Source: Kitasatospora setae KM-6054 (lineage in GTDB: Bacteria > Actinomycetota > Actinomycetes > Streptomycetales > Streptomycetaceae). From it: a stretch of DNA of 64,000 nucleotides. Shown here piece by piece: positions 7,039-15,735 of the stretch. A program made the position numbers and the translations under genes. Where the stretch lies: contig NC_016109.1 in the NCBI RefSeq assembly GCF_000269985.1, positions 3,100,001 through 3,164,000 on the forward strand, written 5' to 3'. The notes below the pieces were generated by a model. The model had not been told where the DNA came from, searched no databases, and was given only the letters and a program-made list of their open reading frames with translations. The first letter of the stretch is position 1; each line of letters begins with the position of its first letter.

Positions 7039-9086
7039 CCGGAGATCGACGCCGCGCCGGTCTCCAGGTGGCCGGTGAACCGCTGCGACCAGCTCGGGTC
7101 GCCGCTGACCGTCACCGTGAAGTCGTACCAGCCGTTGGTGTACGCCGCCGCGTTGAAGTAGTCGCTGGTGCTGGCCCCGGCCGCGACGGTGTACGTCCAC
7201 GGGCCGTCCGAGCGGTACGCGTTCGAGGTGACGGTGAAGGTCACCGCCGAGCCGCCGTTGTTGGCCAGCTTGAACCAGAGCGCGAGCTTGCCGGTGTCCG
7301 GCGCGGCCGCGTACGTGGCGGTGACGGCCGCGGTCTTGCCGGCGGCGGTGGCGTCGCCGGTGAAGCGGCGCAGGAAGCGGTTCGGGCCGACCACCGTCAG
7401 GTCGTACTTGCCCGCGCCGTAGCCGGTGCCGCAGTTGAAGAAGTCGCTGGTCGCGCCCGCCGGGTCGACGGTGTACTGCCAGGGCCCGCCGGAGCGGTAG
7501 GCGTTGGCGTAGGCCGCGAAGTGGGTGCTCGCGGCGCCCTGGTTGGCCATCGCGATCCACACCTTCGTCACCCCGCCGGAGCCGAACTCCAGGCGGTCCA
7601 GGTTGGCCACCGGCTGGTACGGCAGCGCGCGGGCCGGGCGGGTGCCGGGCTCCTGCGCCGGCAGCCGGTTGTCGACCGGCGCCGGGTTGGGCAGCGGCCC
7701 GCAGGCGGCCAGCCCGATGGTCTGCGAGGTGTCCGGCAGCGCGGGCATCCCGTACACCGGGTTGGCGAAGTCGAACATGCCGGTCAGGTCGCCGGTGACC
7801 TTCCGCCGCCAGGCCGAGATGTTGGGGCAGGTCGCGGGCTTGCCGATGGCGGCCGTCCACTTCTCCAGGAAGCGCAGCACCGAGGTGTGGTCGGAGGTCT
7901 CCGAGGAGACCCAGCCGCCCCGGCTCCACGGCGAGACGGCGATCATCGGGACCCGGAAGCCCAGGCCGATGTTGACGCCGCTGTAGAACTCGCCCGGGGT
8001 GCCGGCCGGGGCGGCCGGCGGCGGGACGTGGTCGAAGAAGCCGTCGTTCTCGTCGTAGTTCAGGAACAGGATCGTGGAGTCGAACACGGCCGGGTCGGCG
8101 TTCAGCGCGTCCAGCACGTTGTGCACGAAGTGCGCGCCGTCGGCCGGCGTCGCGTACGGGTGCTCCGAGGACGCCTGGTCCGGCACGATCCAGGACACCT
8201 GGGGCAGGGTGCCGGCCAGCACGTCCGCCTTGATCGCGGCGACGATGTCGTCCGGTGTCCTGCCGGTGGCCTTCGGCACCGAGCCCATGCCCTTGACCGC
8301 CAGCGCGCTGCCCGCCGGGGCGCCGGAGAACTGGACGAAATAGGCCAAAGCGTTGTCGCCGTAGTTGTCGGACGCGTTCTGGTAGACCTTCCAGCTGACC
8401 CCGGCGGCCTCCAGCGCCTCCGCGTAGGTCTGCCACTTCAGGCCGGACTCGTCGCCCCCGTCGTACGCCGGGCCGCCCGCCGCGCCCGCCGGGTCGATCT
8501 GGCCGGACCAGTGGTAGGTGCGGTTCGGGCCGGTCGCGGAGAGCACCGAGCAGTGGTAGGCGTCGTTGATCGTCCAGTTGTCGGCCAGCGCGTAGTGGAA
8601 CGGGATGTCGGCGCGGGTCAGGTAGCCCAGGGTGCGGACGTTGCCCTTCGCCGACACCCAGGAGTCCATTTTTCCGTTGTTCCACGCTTTGTGCTGGTCT
8701 GTCCACCCGTGCGAGAGGTCCCCGTTGCATTGCGCCAGGCGCTCGGGGTCGGCGCCGCCGGCCGGCTTGGTCGCCGAGAACTGCCACGGGTACTGCCGGC
8801 TGAGCACGTTCGGCTGGTTGAACACGCTGTAGCCGCCGGAGAGTTGGATGGTCGCCCGGTCGGCGAAGCCGCGCACGCCCTTCAGCGTGCCGAAGTAGTG
8901 GTCGAAGCTGCGGTTCTCCTGCATCAGGATCACGATGTGCCTGGCGTCCGTGATCGTCCCGGTCGTGCCGGCGGCGGCCGCGGCGGCGGGCCCGGCGCCC
9001 GCCCCGACCGCCGTGCCCGCGACGGCCGCCCCGGCCGCCGCGCTCGCCGACAACGCCATGAACTTCCTGCGGCTCAGCTCTGCCAT
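7035..9086 (-). CDS. Tat-exported phospholipase C, phosphocholine-specific type
   Basis: This secreted enzyme hydrolyses phosphatidylcholine-type lipids. The 683-residue protein begins with a twin-arginine signal (LSRRKFM, residues 4-10) and an Ala-rich segment. The phosphoesterase domain follows, with the metal-site motif MQENRSFDHYFG and, further on, NYDENDGFFDHV. The C-terminus holds two tandem beta-rich repeats of the bacterial phospholipase C C-terminal family, each ending near a YDLTV- or YDFTV-like motif. ATG 9086 is preferred over an upstream in-frame start because it places the Arg pair correctly; GAGGGGAC lies upstream. The gene is monocistronic and converges with pflA. Confidence 0.9.
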   Translation of the reverse strand: MAELSRRKFMALSASAAAGAAVAGTAVGAGAGPAAAAAAGTTGTITDARHIVILMQENRSFDHYFGTLKGVRGFADRATIQLSGGYSVFNQPNVLSRQYPWQFSATKPAGGADPERLAQCNGDLSHGWTDQHKAWNNGKMDSWVSAKGNVRTLGYLTRADIPFHYALADNWTINDAYHCSVLSATGPNRTYHWSGQIDPAGAAGGPAYDGGDESGLKWQTYAEALEAAGVSWKVYQNASDNYGDNALAYFVQFSGAPAGSALAVKGMGSVPKATGRTPDDIVAAIKADVLAGTLPQVSWIVPDQASSEHPYATPADGAHFVHNVLDALNADPAVFDSTILFLNYDENDGFFDHVPPPAAPAGTPGEFYSGVNIGLGFRVPMIAVSPWSRGGWVSSETSDHTSVLRFLEKWTAAIGKPATCPNISAWRRKVTGDLTGMFDFANPVYGMPALPDTSQTIGLAACGPLPNPAPVDNRLPAQEPGTRPARALPYQPVANLDRLEFGSGGVTKVWIAMANQGAASTHFAAYANAYRSGGPWQYTVDPAGATSDFFNCGTGYGAGKYDLTVVGPNRFLRRFTGDATAAGKTAAVTATYAAAPDTGKLALWFKLANNGGSAVTFTVTSNAYRSDGPWTYTVAAGASTSDYFNAAAYTNGWYDFTVTVSGDPSWSQRFTGHLETGAASISG

Positions 9087-9254
9087 CTCGACCCGACCGT
9101 CCCCTCGGCTGCTGGTGATGTTGTCCAGACACCTTCGTGTCGAACGCCGAGCATCCTCACGCAGGACGGGCCTCCGGGTCATGGCCCGGGAGCAAGGGTT
9201 GGCGGACTGTTCACCGGGCTCGGCAAGGTCGGCCGGGAGGTGAACGGCAGCCGC

Positions 9255-9890
9255 TCAGTCCTTCACGGAGATTCCCAGGGCCTGCGCGAACTGCGGTGCG
9301 AGGTCCAGCAGTTGGTGCGTGGAGAGGATCGCCCCGCGCAGCCCGAGGTGGCCGTCCGGCAGGCCGAGCGACACGGCGCCGCGGAGGTCCGCGTCCTTCA
9401 GGGTCGCGCCGCGCAGCCGGGTCTCGTCGAGGGTGCTGCCGGGGAAGGAGACGCCGGTGAGCTTCGCGTCGGACAGGTCGACGTCGCGCAGCAGGCAGTC
9501 CTCGAAGACCACGTCGCGCAGCACGGCGCCGCGCAGGTTGACCGCCTCCAGCTTGCACTGCCGGAACACCGTCCGCCGGACCGCCGAGCCGTACGCCGAG
9601 ACGCCCGCCAGCACGCTGCCCTCGACCTCGGCGTCCTGCCACTCGCTCTCCGCCAGGTCGACCCCGACCAGCCGGGCCCCCTGCACCCAGACCTCGTTGA
9701 ACCCGGCCCGGCGCAGCCTCGCCTCCTCGATCCGCACCCCGGTGAACGCGCACTCCAGGAAGTGCGCGCCGCCGAACTGCCCGGTCAGCGCCAGCTCGTC
9801 GAAGTGGACGGTGTCGTACCGCGCGTCCGGCCGCAGCGGCCCGGTGTGGCGCTGCAGCAGGTGGGCGTAGGGGAGGTCTTCGAGGCGCAC
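9255..9890 (-). CDS. Pentapeptide-repeat protein
   Basis: About residues 40-190 consist of A(D/N)LxX-type pentapeptides (for example AVLRDVVFEDCLLRDVDLSD), which fold into a right-handed quadrilateral beta-helix. Such proteins can mimic DNA and bind gyrase, or act as scaffolds, but many have no known role. The GTG at 9890 is chosen because CCGGAG lies six bases upstream and the conserved-looking RLEDLPYAHLL starts there. The frame also allows an ATG at 10028, which would add a Pro-rich, low-quality 46-residue leader. It stands alone and is transcribed leftwards. Confidence 0.8.
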   Translation of the reverse strand: MRLEDLPYAHLLQRHTGPLRPDARYDTVHFDELALTGQFGGAHFLECAFTGVRIEEARLRRAGFNEVWVQGARLVGVDLAESEWQDAEVEGSVLAGVSAYGSAVRRTVFRQCKLEAVNLRGAVLRDVVFEDCLLRDVDLSDAKLTGVSFPGSTLDETRLRGATLKDADLRGAVSLGLPDGHLGLRGAILSTHQLLDLAPQFAQALGISVKD

Positions 9891-10459
9891 GGTCAGCTCC
9901 GGGTTCGCGGACGGGGACGGGCCGGCGCTGGGCGGGCCGGCCGGCCGATCCAGCGTCCCAGCCGGCACCGACAGGCGGTGGACGGCGCCGACCCCCGGGG
10001 TCGGCGGCGCACGCACCGTACGCGGCACGCCGGTTGGAGCGGTTCCACCCGTTTTGATGAATCGTCAGGCAGAGTTGACGCCGCAGTGCGCGATCCGAGT
10101 GACAACTTGGCCTGTTTCGGCGCGTGTTGCGTTGATTGTCCTGTCTGTCCGAATTGGACCGATAGATTCCTCTGCGGATGGACGGACGACGAGGGCGCTT
10201 CGCGGGCAACGCGGAAGGTCAAGGACGAGGGTGGGCACGGGACGGCTCCCGTGGACCGCAGGACCCGGAATCCTCGTGATCACCGCGCTGCCCGACAGCG
10301 CCGCCCGCCGTCCGACCGGCGCCCCGTACCGCGGACGGTCCGGCCGGCGGGACCAACGTCCCACCGGTTCGGGCCCTTCCCGCCCTGCCCGGCCCCCGCC
10401 GCCGGACGTACCGTTCGAGGAGGAGACCCAACCGCTCACGCCGAGGGGAGCCCGTCGCC
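9891..10459. other. Intergenic region between divergent genes, no gene seen
   Basis: About 570 bases separate the pentapeptide gene from the nirD-like gene. The part from 10050 to 10180 is noticeably less GC-rich than its surroundings and holds GTCCGAATTGGAC, a short inverted repeat, so promoters for one or both genes probably lie here. Open frames in this stretch have the Arg/Pro-rich composition of chance frames. Confidence 0.4.
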
Positions 10460-10816
10460 ATGCACCGCACCGAACCCGCCCGCGCCGTCGAACTGGGCAC
10501 GCCGGACGGCCGCTGGATCGCCGTCTGCGACACCCGGGAGCTCGAACCCGACTCCGGCACCGCCGTGCTGCTGCCCGGCGGCGGCCAGGCCGCGGTCTTC
10601 CGGACCGCCGACGGCGAGGTGCTGGCGGTCGGCAACCGGGACCCGTTCGCCGACGCCTGGGCGATCGCCGACGGCATCACCGGCAGCGTGGACGGCGCCC
10701 CGACCGTCTCCTCCCCGCTGCACAAGCGCCTGTTCGACCTGCGCACCGGCGTCTGCCTGGACGACCCGTCCCGCGCCCTGCCGGTCTGGCCGGTCCGGCT
10801 CCGCCCGGCCGACTGA
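10460..10816 (+). CDS. nirD: NirD-like small subunit, stand-alone
   Basis: The 118-residue protein matches the small subunit of assimilatory NADH nitrite reductase: a Rieske-fold domain that has lost the iron-sulfur ligands. It ends with the typical VSSPLHKRLFDLRTGVCLDD segment, where the spaced Cys/His pairs of true Rieske proteins are absent. GAGGGGAG precedes the ATG. The large subunit nirB, which normally lies next to nirD, is not here; the downstream gene is an unrelated membrane protein. It may serve a nirB encoded elsewhere or have a separate role. Confidence 0.8.
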   Translation: MHRTEPARAVELGTPDGRWIAVCDTRELEPDSGTAVLLPGGGQAAVFRTADGEVLAVGNRDPFADAWAIADGITGSVDGAPTVSSPLHKRLFDLRTGVCLDDPSRALPVWPVRLRPAD

Positions 10817-10983
10817 CCGGCCCGGCCCGCACCCACGCCCGCACCCGCGCCCGCTCGCCCGGCCGCTCCGCCGTTCACCCGTTCGGGAGGCCGGTCGGGC
10901 TAGCCCCGCTCGCCGCGCCCCTCCCCCGCGCGGTCTGATGACCGTATGCGCACAGCCGTGCACCGAGCGAAGCGGGGGTGGTC

Positions 10984-11742
10984 GTGAACTGGGTCGACGT
11001 GGTGATCATGGTCGGCACGCTGGTGGGCACGGCCGCGGCGATGCTCCTGGTGCAGCGGTACGCCTCGGTCCCGGCCCGGGAGAACTGCAACGACGTGGCG
11101 GGGTTCATCTTCGCCGCGGTCGGGGCGTTCTACGCGGTGCTGGTGGCCTTCGTGGTGATCGTGGTCTGGGAGAACACCACGACGGCGCGGGCCAGCACCT
11201 TCGAGGAGGCGGACGAGCTGGCCGGGGTCTACTGGATGGCCCGGCAGATGCCGCTGCCGCAGGGCGCGGACCTGGAGGGACTCACGCTGAGCTACGCGCA
11301 CGCCGTGGTGGACACCGAGTGGCGCGAGATGGCCGACCACCACAGCGACCCGGCGGCGACCGCGCTGATGTACAAGATCCGCGAGAGCGCGCTCTCCTTC
11401 GACCCGCAGGGCGACCAGCAGTCGGCGCTCTACCAGAACGTGATCCAGCACGTGGACGGCCTGGCCAGCAAGCGCCGGGCCCGGCTGAACCTGATCGCCG
11501 ACTGCGTGCCGCCGCTGCTGTGGGCCTCGCTGATCGCCGGCGCGGTGGTCACCATCGCGTTCACCTTCCTGTTCGGCCTCTCCAACACCTGGGCGCACCT
11601 GCTGATGGTGCTCAGCCTGGCCGGGCTGATCGCGCTGTCGCTGATCGCGATCAAGGAGATGAACTACCCGTTCGACGGGGCGAACGCGGTGAAGCCGACC
11701 GCCTTCCAGGTGTTCCTGAACCGGCTGCCGCCGCCGCGCTGA
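10984..11742 (+). CDS. DUF4239-type membrane protein
   Basis: The protein of about 252 residues has two N-terminal membrane helices (about residues 6-25 and 38-60), a soluble central region with many acidic residues, and two C-terminal helices (about 175-195 and 200-220). This is the layout of the DUF4239, bestrophin-like family common in Streptomyces. The GTG at 10984 is chosen because GGGGGTGG lies just upstream; an in-frame GTG two codons earlier overlaps that site. No partner genes are evident. The role is unknown; anion-channel activity has been suggested for related proteins but is not supported here. Confidence 0.75.
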   Translation: MNWVDVVIMVGTLVGTAAAMLLVQRYASVPARENCNDVAGFIFAAVGAFYAVLVAFVVIVVWENTTTARASTFEEADELAGVYWMARQMPLPQGADLEGLTLSYAHAVVDTEWREMADHHSDPAATALMYKIRESALSFDPQGDQQSALYQNVIQHVDGLASKRRARLNLIADCVPPLLWASLIAGAVVTIAFTFLFGLSNTWAHLLMVLSLAGLIALSLIAIKEMNYPFDGANAVKPTAFQVFLNRLPPPR

Positions 11743-11826
11743 GCGGCGCGGGGGCGACGCCGCGTAGCGGCGGCGTCACGATTTCGGCGGACGGGCCGGG
11801 ACGTGTAGTGTTCTCCAGGTCAGCAA

Positions 11827-11900
11827 GCGCCGCTAGCTCAGTTGGTTAGAGCAGCTGACTCTTAATCAGCGGGTCCGGGGTTCGAGTCCCTGGCGGCGCA
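11827..11900 (+). tRNA. tRNA-Lys (anticodon CTT), copy 1
   Basis: The cloverleaf closes fully: acceptor GCGCCGC with GCGGCGC, D-arm GCTC, anticodon loop CTCTTAA giving CTT, and T-loop TTCGAGT. CCA is not encoded. The upstream TGTAGTGTTCTC looks like its -10 region. A strong terminator follows. Confidence 0.97.
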
Positions 11901-11908
11901 CAGACGGC

Positions 11909-11936
11909 GGAAAGCCTCCCTCCGGGGAGGCTTTCC
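11909..11936 (+). terminator. Terminator after tRNA-Lys copy 1
   Basis: A perfect 12-bp stem (GGAAAGCCTCCC with GGGAGGCTTTCC) and a 4-base loop are followed by GCGTTT. It is placed eight bases after the tRNA, so copy 1 is transcribed separately from copy 2. Confidence 0.85.
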
Positions 11937-12029
11937 GCGTTTCCGGCCCTTCCGGCGCCCTCCGGCGGGGGTCGGGAAATCCGATTTCACCGCAGGTCGG
12001 GGAGCGTGTAATGTTCTCTCCGTCAGCAA

Positions 12030-12103
12030 GCGCCGCTAGCTCAGTTGGTTAGAGCAGCTGACTCTTAATCAGCGGGTCCGGGGTTCGAGTCCCTGGCGGC
12101 GCA
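12030..12103 (+). tRNA. tRNA-Lys (anticodon CTT), copy 2
   Basis: The 74 bases are identical to the copy at 11827. The promoter-like TGTAATGTTCTC and the GTCAGCAA just before the gene are also nearly conserved, so the duplication included the promoter. CCA is not encoded. Confidence 0.97.
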
Positions 12104-12113
12104 CAGACAGGTC

Positions 12114-12151
12114 GAAGGCCCCTCGCGAGAGCGAGGGGCCTTCGGCGTTTT
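12114..12151 (+). terminator. Terminator after tRNA-Lys copy 2
   Basis: A perfect 13-bp stem (GAAGGCCCCTCGC with its complement), a GAGA loop, and then GGCGTTTT. The sequence differs from the terminator of copy 1, although the tRNAs are identical. Confidence 0.88.
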
Positions 12152-12245
12152 CCGGGCCGGTCGCCATGTCCCTTGCGCGACCCGCTCGTTGAGAAGGGGG
12201 AGGATGTGAAGCTAAGCGGTACTTAAAGATCGTCTTAGGAGAAAT

Positions 12246-12259
12246 GGGACATAGGTCCC
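12246..12259. promoter_or_regulatory. DevR/OsdR-like box upstream of the penicillin-binding protein
   Basis: GGGACATAGGTCCC has perfect GGGAC/GTCCC arms with a 4-base spacer, the same spacing as the box at 3776-3789 before pflB. It lies 90 bases before the start of the next gene, in an unusually AT-rich stretch (about 12195-12290) likely to hold its promoter. Control by the same hypoxia regulator is inferred. Confidence 0.5.
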
Positions 12260-12349
12260 TAACATCTCACAAGTCGATCAGTCAGGCTGGCGAGGTTCAC
12301 GCCGTCGCCCGAGCGAGCAGCCCGTCCGGGGCCTGCGGGAAGGTCTCCG

Positions 12350-14647
12350 TTGCCTCGAAAGCCTCGTACGCGGAAGAAGCGGACCGGCTGGCGCCGGCTG
12401 ATACCCACCTGGCGGATGACACTGGCCGGGCTGGCCGCCTCGGTGCTGCTGGGGGTCGGCCTGTTCGCCCTCGGCATCGCCCTGGTCAAGGTGCCGGACG
12501 CGCACGCGGCCGCCACCGCCCAGTCCAACACCTGGCTCTACTCGGACGGCTCGCTGCTGGCCCGCACCGGGCAGACCAACCGGCAGAACGTCGCGCTGGA
12601 CAAGGTCTCCGCCGAGGCGCAGCACGCCGCGCTGGCCGCGGAGGACCGCAACTTCTACTCGGAGGGCGCGGTCAACCTGAAGGGCATGGCCCGGGCCGCG
12701 CTCACCACCGCGTCCGGCGGCTCGACCCAGGGCGGCTCGACGATCACCCAGCAGTACGTGAAGAACGCCTACCTGAACCAGAAGCAGACCGTCAGCCGGA
12801 AGGTGAAGGAGGTCTTCATCGCGATCAAGGTGGACGCGACGCAGAGCAAGGACGAGATCCTCTCCTCCTACCTGAACACCTCGTACTACGGGCGCGGCGC
12901 GTACGGCATCCAGGCCGCCGCCCAGGCGTACTTCGGGGTGGACGCGAGCCGGCTGACCGCCGCGCAGGGCGCCTACCTGGCGACGCTGCTGAACGCGCCG
13001 AGCGCCTACGACGTGTCCTCGGCGTCCGAGGCGGGCCGGCAGAAGGCCACGGCGCGCTGGAACTACGTGCTGGACGGCATGGTCGCGAAGAAGTGGCTGG
13101 GCGCGGAGGAGCGGCAGCAGACGGCGTTCCCCGAGGTGCTGGCGCCGAAGTCCGCGCCCGGCCTGTCGGGGCAGGCCGGCTACCTGGTGGCCGCGGCGAC
13201 CTCGTACCTGACCGAGCAGGGCATCGTCTCGGACGCGCAGCTCGCCCAGGGCGGGTACACGATCACGCTGACCGTCGACGCGAAGAAGCAGCAGCAGCTG
13301 CAGGACGCGGTGCAGGCGCAGCTGACCGACAACCTGAAGCCGGACAGCCGGAAGGCGGACGCGGCGGCGCAGGCCGGCGCGGTCTCGGTGGACCCGAAGA
13401 GCGGGCAGGTGCTGGCGCTGTACGGCGGCGCGGACGCCACCAAGCACTGGATCGACAACGCGACCCGGACCGACTACCAGGCGGGGTCGACCTTCAAGGC
13501 GATCGCGTTGGCGGCCGCGCTGGACGCCGGGGCGCGCACCCAGTCCGGCGAGCGGATCACCGCGGACACCGTGTACGACGGCACCAACCGGCGGGCGGTG
13601 CGCGGCGCGAAGGGCGTCCCGTACGCGCCGCCGAACGAGGGCGAGCGCTCGTACGGGCAGATCAGCCTGCAGCAGGCCACCGACTGGTCGGTGAACTCGG
13701 TGTTCGCGCAGCTCGCCCAGGACACCGGGCTGGAGAAGGTCCGCGCCACCGCGGTGGCGCTCGGCCTGCCCGCCGACACGCCGGACCTGAGCGCGCTGCC
13801 GTCCGTCCCGCTGGGCACCGCGACGCCGAGCGTGCTGAACATGGCCGGGGTGTACGCGACGCTGGACAACGACGGGCAGCAGATCACCCCGTGGCTGGTG
13901 CAGGGCCTGGAGCTGGGCGGCGAGCACGTCGCGCTGCCCGAGCACAAGGCCGTCCAGGCGATCTCCAGGGACGCGGCCCGGGCGACCACCGCGATCCTCC
14001 GCGGCGTCGTCGAGGACCAGGGCGGCACCGGCTACCGGGCGGCCGCGCTGAACCGCCCGGCGGCCGGCAAGACCGGCACCACGGACGACTCGCGGTCGGT
14101 CTGGTTCGCCGGGTACACGCCGGAGCTGGTGACCGTGGTCGGCCTGTTCGGTCAGGAGCCGGGCACCGGCAAGCAGGTCACCCTGGACGGCGTGGGCGGC
14201 ACCGGCAGCGCGGCGGGCGGCAAGTACCCGGCGCAGATCTGGACGGCGTACATGAAGGCGGCGCTGGCCGGGCAGCCGGTCGGCGACTTCGCCGGGCCGA
14301 CCCGGGCCCCGGCGGCGAGCGCGCCCTCGGCGGTGCCGAGCCCGTCCGCGACGCCGAGCCAGAGCCCCTCGGCGGCGGACGGGTCGACCGGCGCCGCGAC
14401 GGCCCCGGCCGAGGAGGGCGACCGGCCGACCCGGACGCCGTCCGGCCGGCCGAGCACCAGCCCGGGGGCGGGCTCCAGCACGGGCACCGGCACCGGCACC
14501 GGTTCCGGCGAGGACGGCAAGCAGCCGACCCGGACGCCGTCCGCCCGGCCGAGCGGCGGGGCCACCCGCAGCCCGTCGGCGAGCAGCACGCCGGGGCTGG
14601 GCGGGGCCGGCGGCCTGCTCGGGGATCAGCAGCAAAAGGCGGGGTAA
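12350..14647 (+). CDS. Class A penicillin-binding protein (transglycosylase/transpeptidase)
   Basis: This bifunctional enzyme polymerises and cross-links peptidoglycan outside the membrane. The 765 residues comprise a basic cytoplasmic start, one membrane helix (about 24-46), a GT51 domain (catalytic Glu near 98 in AAEDRNF; STITQQY), and a transpeptidase with S380 in STFK, an SVNS motif and K574-T-G. A Ser/Thr/Pro/Gly-rich tail (about 645-765) contains twice-repeated PTRTPS segments and a (GT)n run. The start must be TTG 12350, preceded by GGGAAGG, because the frame is closed by a stop at 12260 and no ATG or GTG lies between. The DevR-like box upstream suggests stress or hypoxia control. Confidence 0.92.
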   Translation: MPRKPRTRKKRTGWRRLIPTWRMTLAGLAASVLLGVGLFALGIALVKVPDAHAAATAQSNTWLYSDGSLLARTGQTNRQNVALDKVSAEAQHAALAAEDRNFYSEGAVNLKGMARAALTTASGGSTQGGSTITQQYVKNAYLNQKQTVSRKVKEVFIAIKVDATQSKDEILSSYLNTSYYGRGAYGIQAAAQAYFGVDASRLTAAQGAYLATLLNAPSAYDVSSASEAGRQKATARWNYVLDGMVAKKWLGAEERQQTAFPEVLAPKSAPGLSGQAGYLVAAATSYLTEQGIVSDAQLAQGGYTITLTVDAKKQQQLQDAVQAQLTDNLKPDSRKADAAAQAGAVSVDPKSGQVLALYGGADATKHWIDNATRTDYQAGSTFKAIALAAALDAGARTQSGERITADTVYDGTNRRAVRGAKGVPYAPPNEGERSYGQISLQQATDWSVNSVFAQLAQDTGLEKVRATAVALGLPADTPDLSALPSVPLGTATPSVLNMAGVYATLDNDGQQITPWLVQGLELGGEHVALPEHKAVQAISRDAARATTAILRGVVEDQGGTGYRAAALNRPAAGKTGTTDDSRSVWFAGYTPELVTVVGLFGQEPGTGKQVTLDGVGGTGSAAGGKYPAQIWTAYMKAALAGQPVGDFAGPTRAPAASAPSAVPSPSATPSQSPSAADGSTGAATAPAEEGDRPTRTPSGRPSTSPGAGSSTGTGTGTGSGEDGKQPTRTPSARPSGGATRSPSASSTPGLGGAGGLLGDQQQKAG

Positions 14648-14687
14648 CGCCTTACGGCGGAGGGGTCCGGGCTGGCAGAATGCGGCG

Positions 14688-15698
14688 ATGCGCAGCAGCT
14701 CGGACCCCTCCGTCGTCCCCGTCGACGCCACGGCCGCCCAGGTCACGGCCCCGCTCCCGGCCTCCCGCCCGGCCGCCTCCCGCCCGGCTGCCGCGAAGCG
14801 GCGGGCGGTGCCGCTCGGGCTGGCGCTGGCGCTGGTCTCGGCGGTCGCCTTCGGCGGGTCGGGGACGGCCGCCAAGCCGCTGATCGAGGCCGGGCTCTCC
14901 CCCGCGCACACCGTCTGGCTGCGGGTGGCCGGGGCGGCGCTGGTGCTGCTCCCGGTGGCCTGGCGGCACCGGGACGCGGTGCTGCGGCGGCCCGGCGTGC
15001 TGCTCGGCTTCGGGCTGCTGGCGGTGGCGGGCGTGCAGGCGTGCTACTTCGCGGCGATCTCCCGGATCCCGGTGGGCGTCGCCCTGCTGATCGAGTACCT
15101 GGGCCCGCCGCTGCTGATCGCCTACGTCCGGCTGGTGCAGCGCCGGCCGGTCTCCCGCCGGGCGATGGCCGGGGCGGGCGTCGCGGTGGCGGGCCTGGCC
15201 TGCGTGGTCGAGGTCTGGAACGGCCTGTCCTTCGACGCGCTGGGCGTGCTGTTCGCGCTCGGCGCGGCCTGCTGCCAGGTCGGCTACTTCGTCCTCGCCG
15301 ACGCCGGCCGCCGGGGCGAGCGCCCGGTCGCCCCGCTGGCGGTCTCCGCGTACGGCCTGCTGATCGGCGCGGTCCTGCTGACCGCGGCCACCCGCCCGTG
15401 GAACGCCGACTGGTCGCTGCTGGGCCGCTCGGTCAGCATGAACGGCCACCAGCTGCCCGCGCTGGTCCCGGCGCTGTGGATGGTCCTGGTCGCCACCGTG
15501 CTGGCCTACCTGACCGGCGTGGTCTCCGTCCAGCACCTCTCCCCGCCGGTGGCCGGCGTGGTCGCCAACCTGGAGGCGGTGGTCGCCACCGTGCTGGCCT
15601 GGATCCTGCTCGGCGAACACCTCGGCGCCCCGCAGCTCGCCGGCGGCGCGCTCGTCCTGGCGGGCGCGTTCGCGGCGCAGTCGGCGAGCCGGAGCTGA
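14688..15698 (+). CDS. EamA/DMT family transporter
   Basis: The 336-residue protein has an Ala/Pro-rich N-terminus of about 40 residues followed by ten predicted membrane helices in two five-helix EamA halves. The second half ends with LGEHLGAPQLAGGALVLAG, typical of RhaT/YdcZ-like metabolite exporters. There is no good ribosome-binding site before the ATG, but a -10-like CAGAAT lies a few bases upstream, so the mRNA could be leaderless. The transported substrate (amino acid or other metabolite) cannot be told. It converges with the yciI-like gene 37 bases on. Confidence 0.85.
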   Translation: MRSSSDPSVVPVDATAAQVTAPLPASRPAASRPAAAKRRAVPLGLALALVSAVAFGGSGTAAKPLIEAGLSPAHTVWLRVAGAALVLLPVAWRHRDAVLRRPGVLLGFGLLAVAGVQACYFAAISRIPVGVALLIEYLGPPLLIAYVRLVQRRPVSRRAMAGAGVAVAGLACVVEVWNGLSFDALGVLFALGAACCQVGYFVLADAGRRGERPVAPLAVSAYGLLIGAVLLTAATRPWNADWSLLGRSVSMNGHQLPALVPALWMVLVATVLAYLTGVVSVQHLSPPVAGVVANLEAVVATVLAWILLGEHLGAPQLAGGALVLAGAFAAQSASRS

Positions 15699-15735
15699 GC
15701 CGGCCCCGAGCGGGAGCCAGGCCGGCCCCGAGCGG

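Noticed and set aside
9893..10222. An alternative leftward gene overlapping the pentapeptide gene start
   Set aside because: It is out of phase with the repeat protein and has a C-terminus of Arg/Pro-rich shadow sequence.
10065..10439. A 124-codon leftward gene in the region before nirD
   Set aside because: Arg/Pro-rich without a ribosome-binding site or recognisable pattern; the region looks like promoter DNA.
11827..12151. Integration site of a mobile element at tRNA-Lys
   Set aside because: No integrase, direct repeat of the tRNA 3' end beyond the tandem copy, or foreign-looking genes follow.
12244..12360. A start with an excellent AGGAG ribosome-binding site at 12244
   Set aside because: The frame runs out of phase through the penicillin-binding protein gene with chance composition. 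The real frame has a stop at 12260 and begins at TTG 12350. A translated leader peptide is possible but unsupported.
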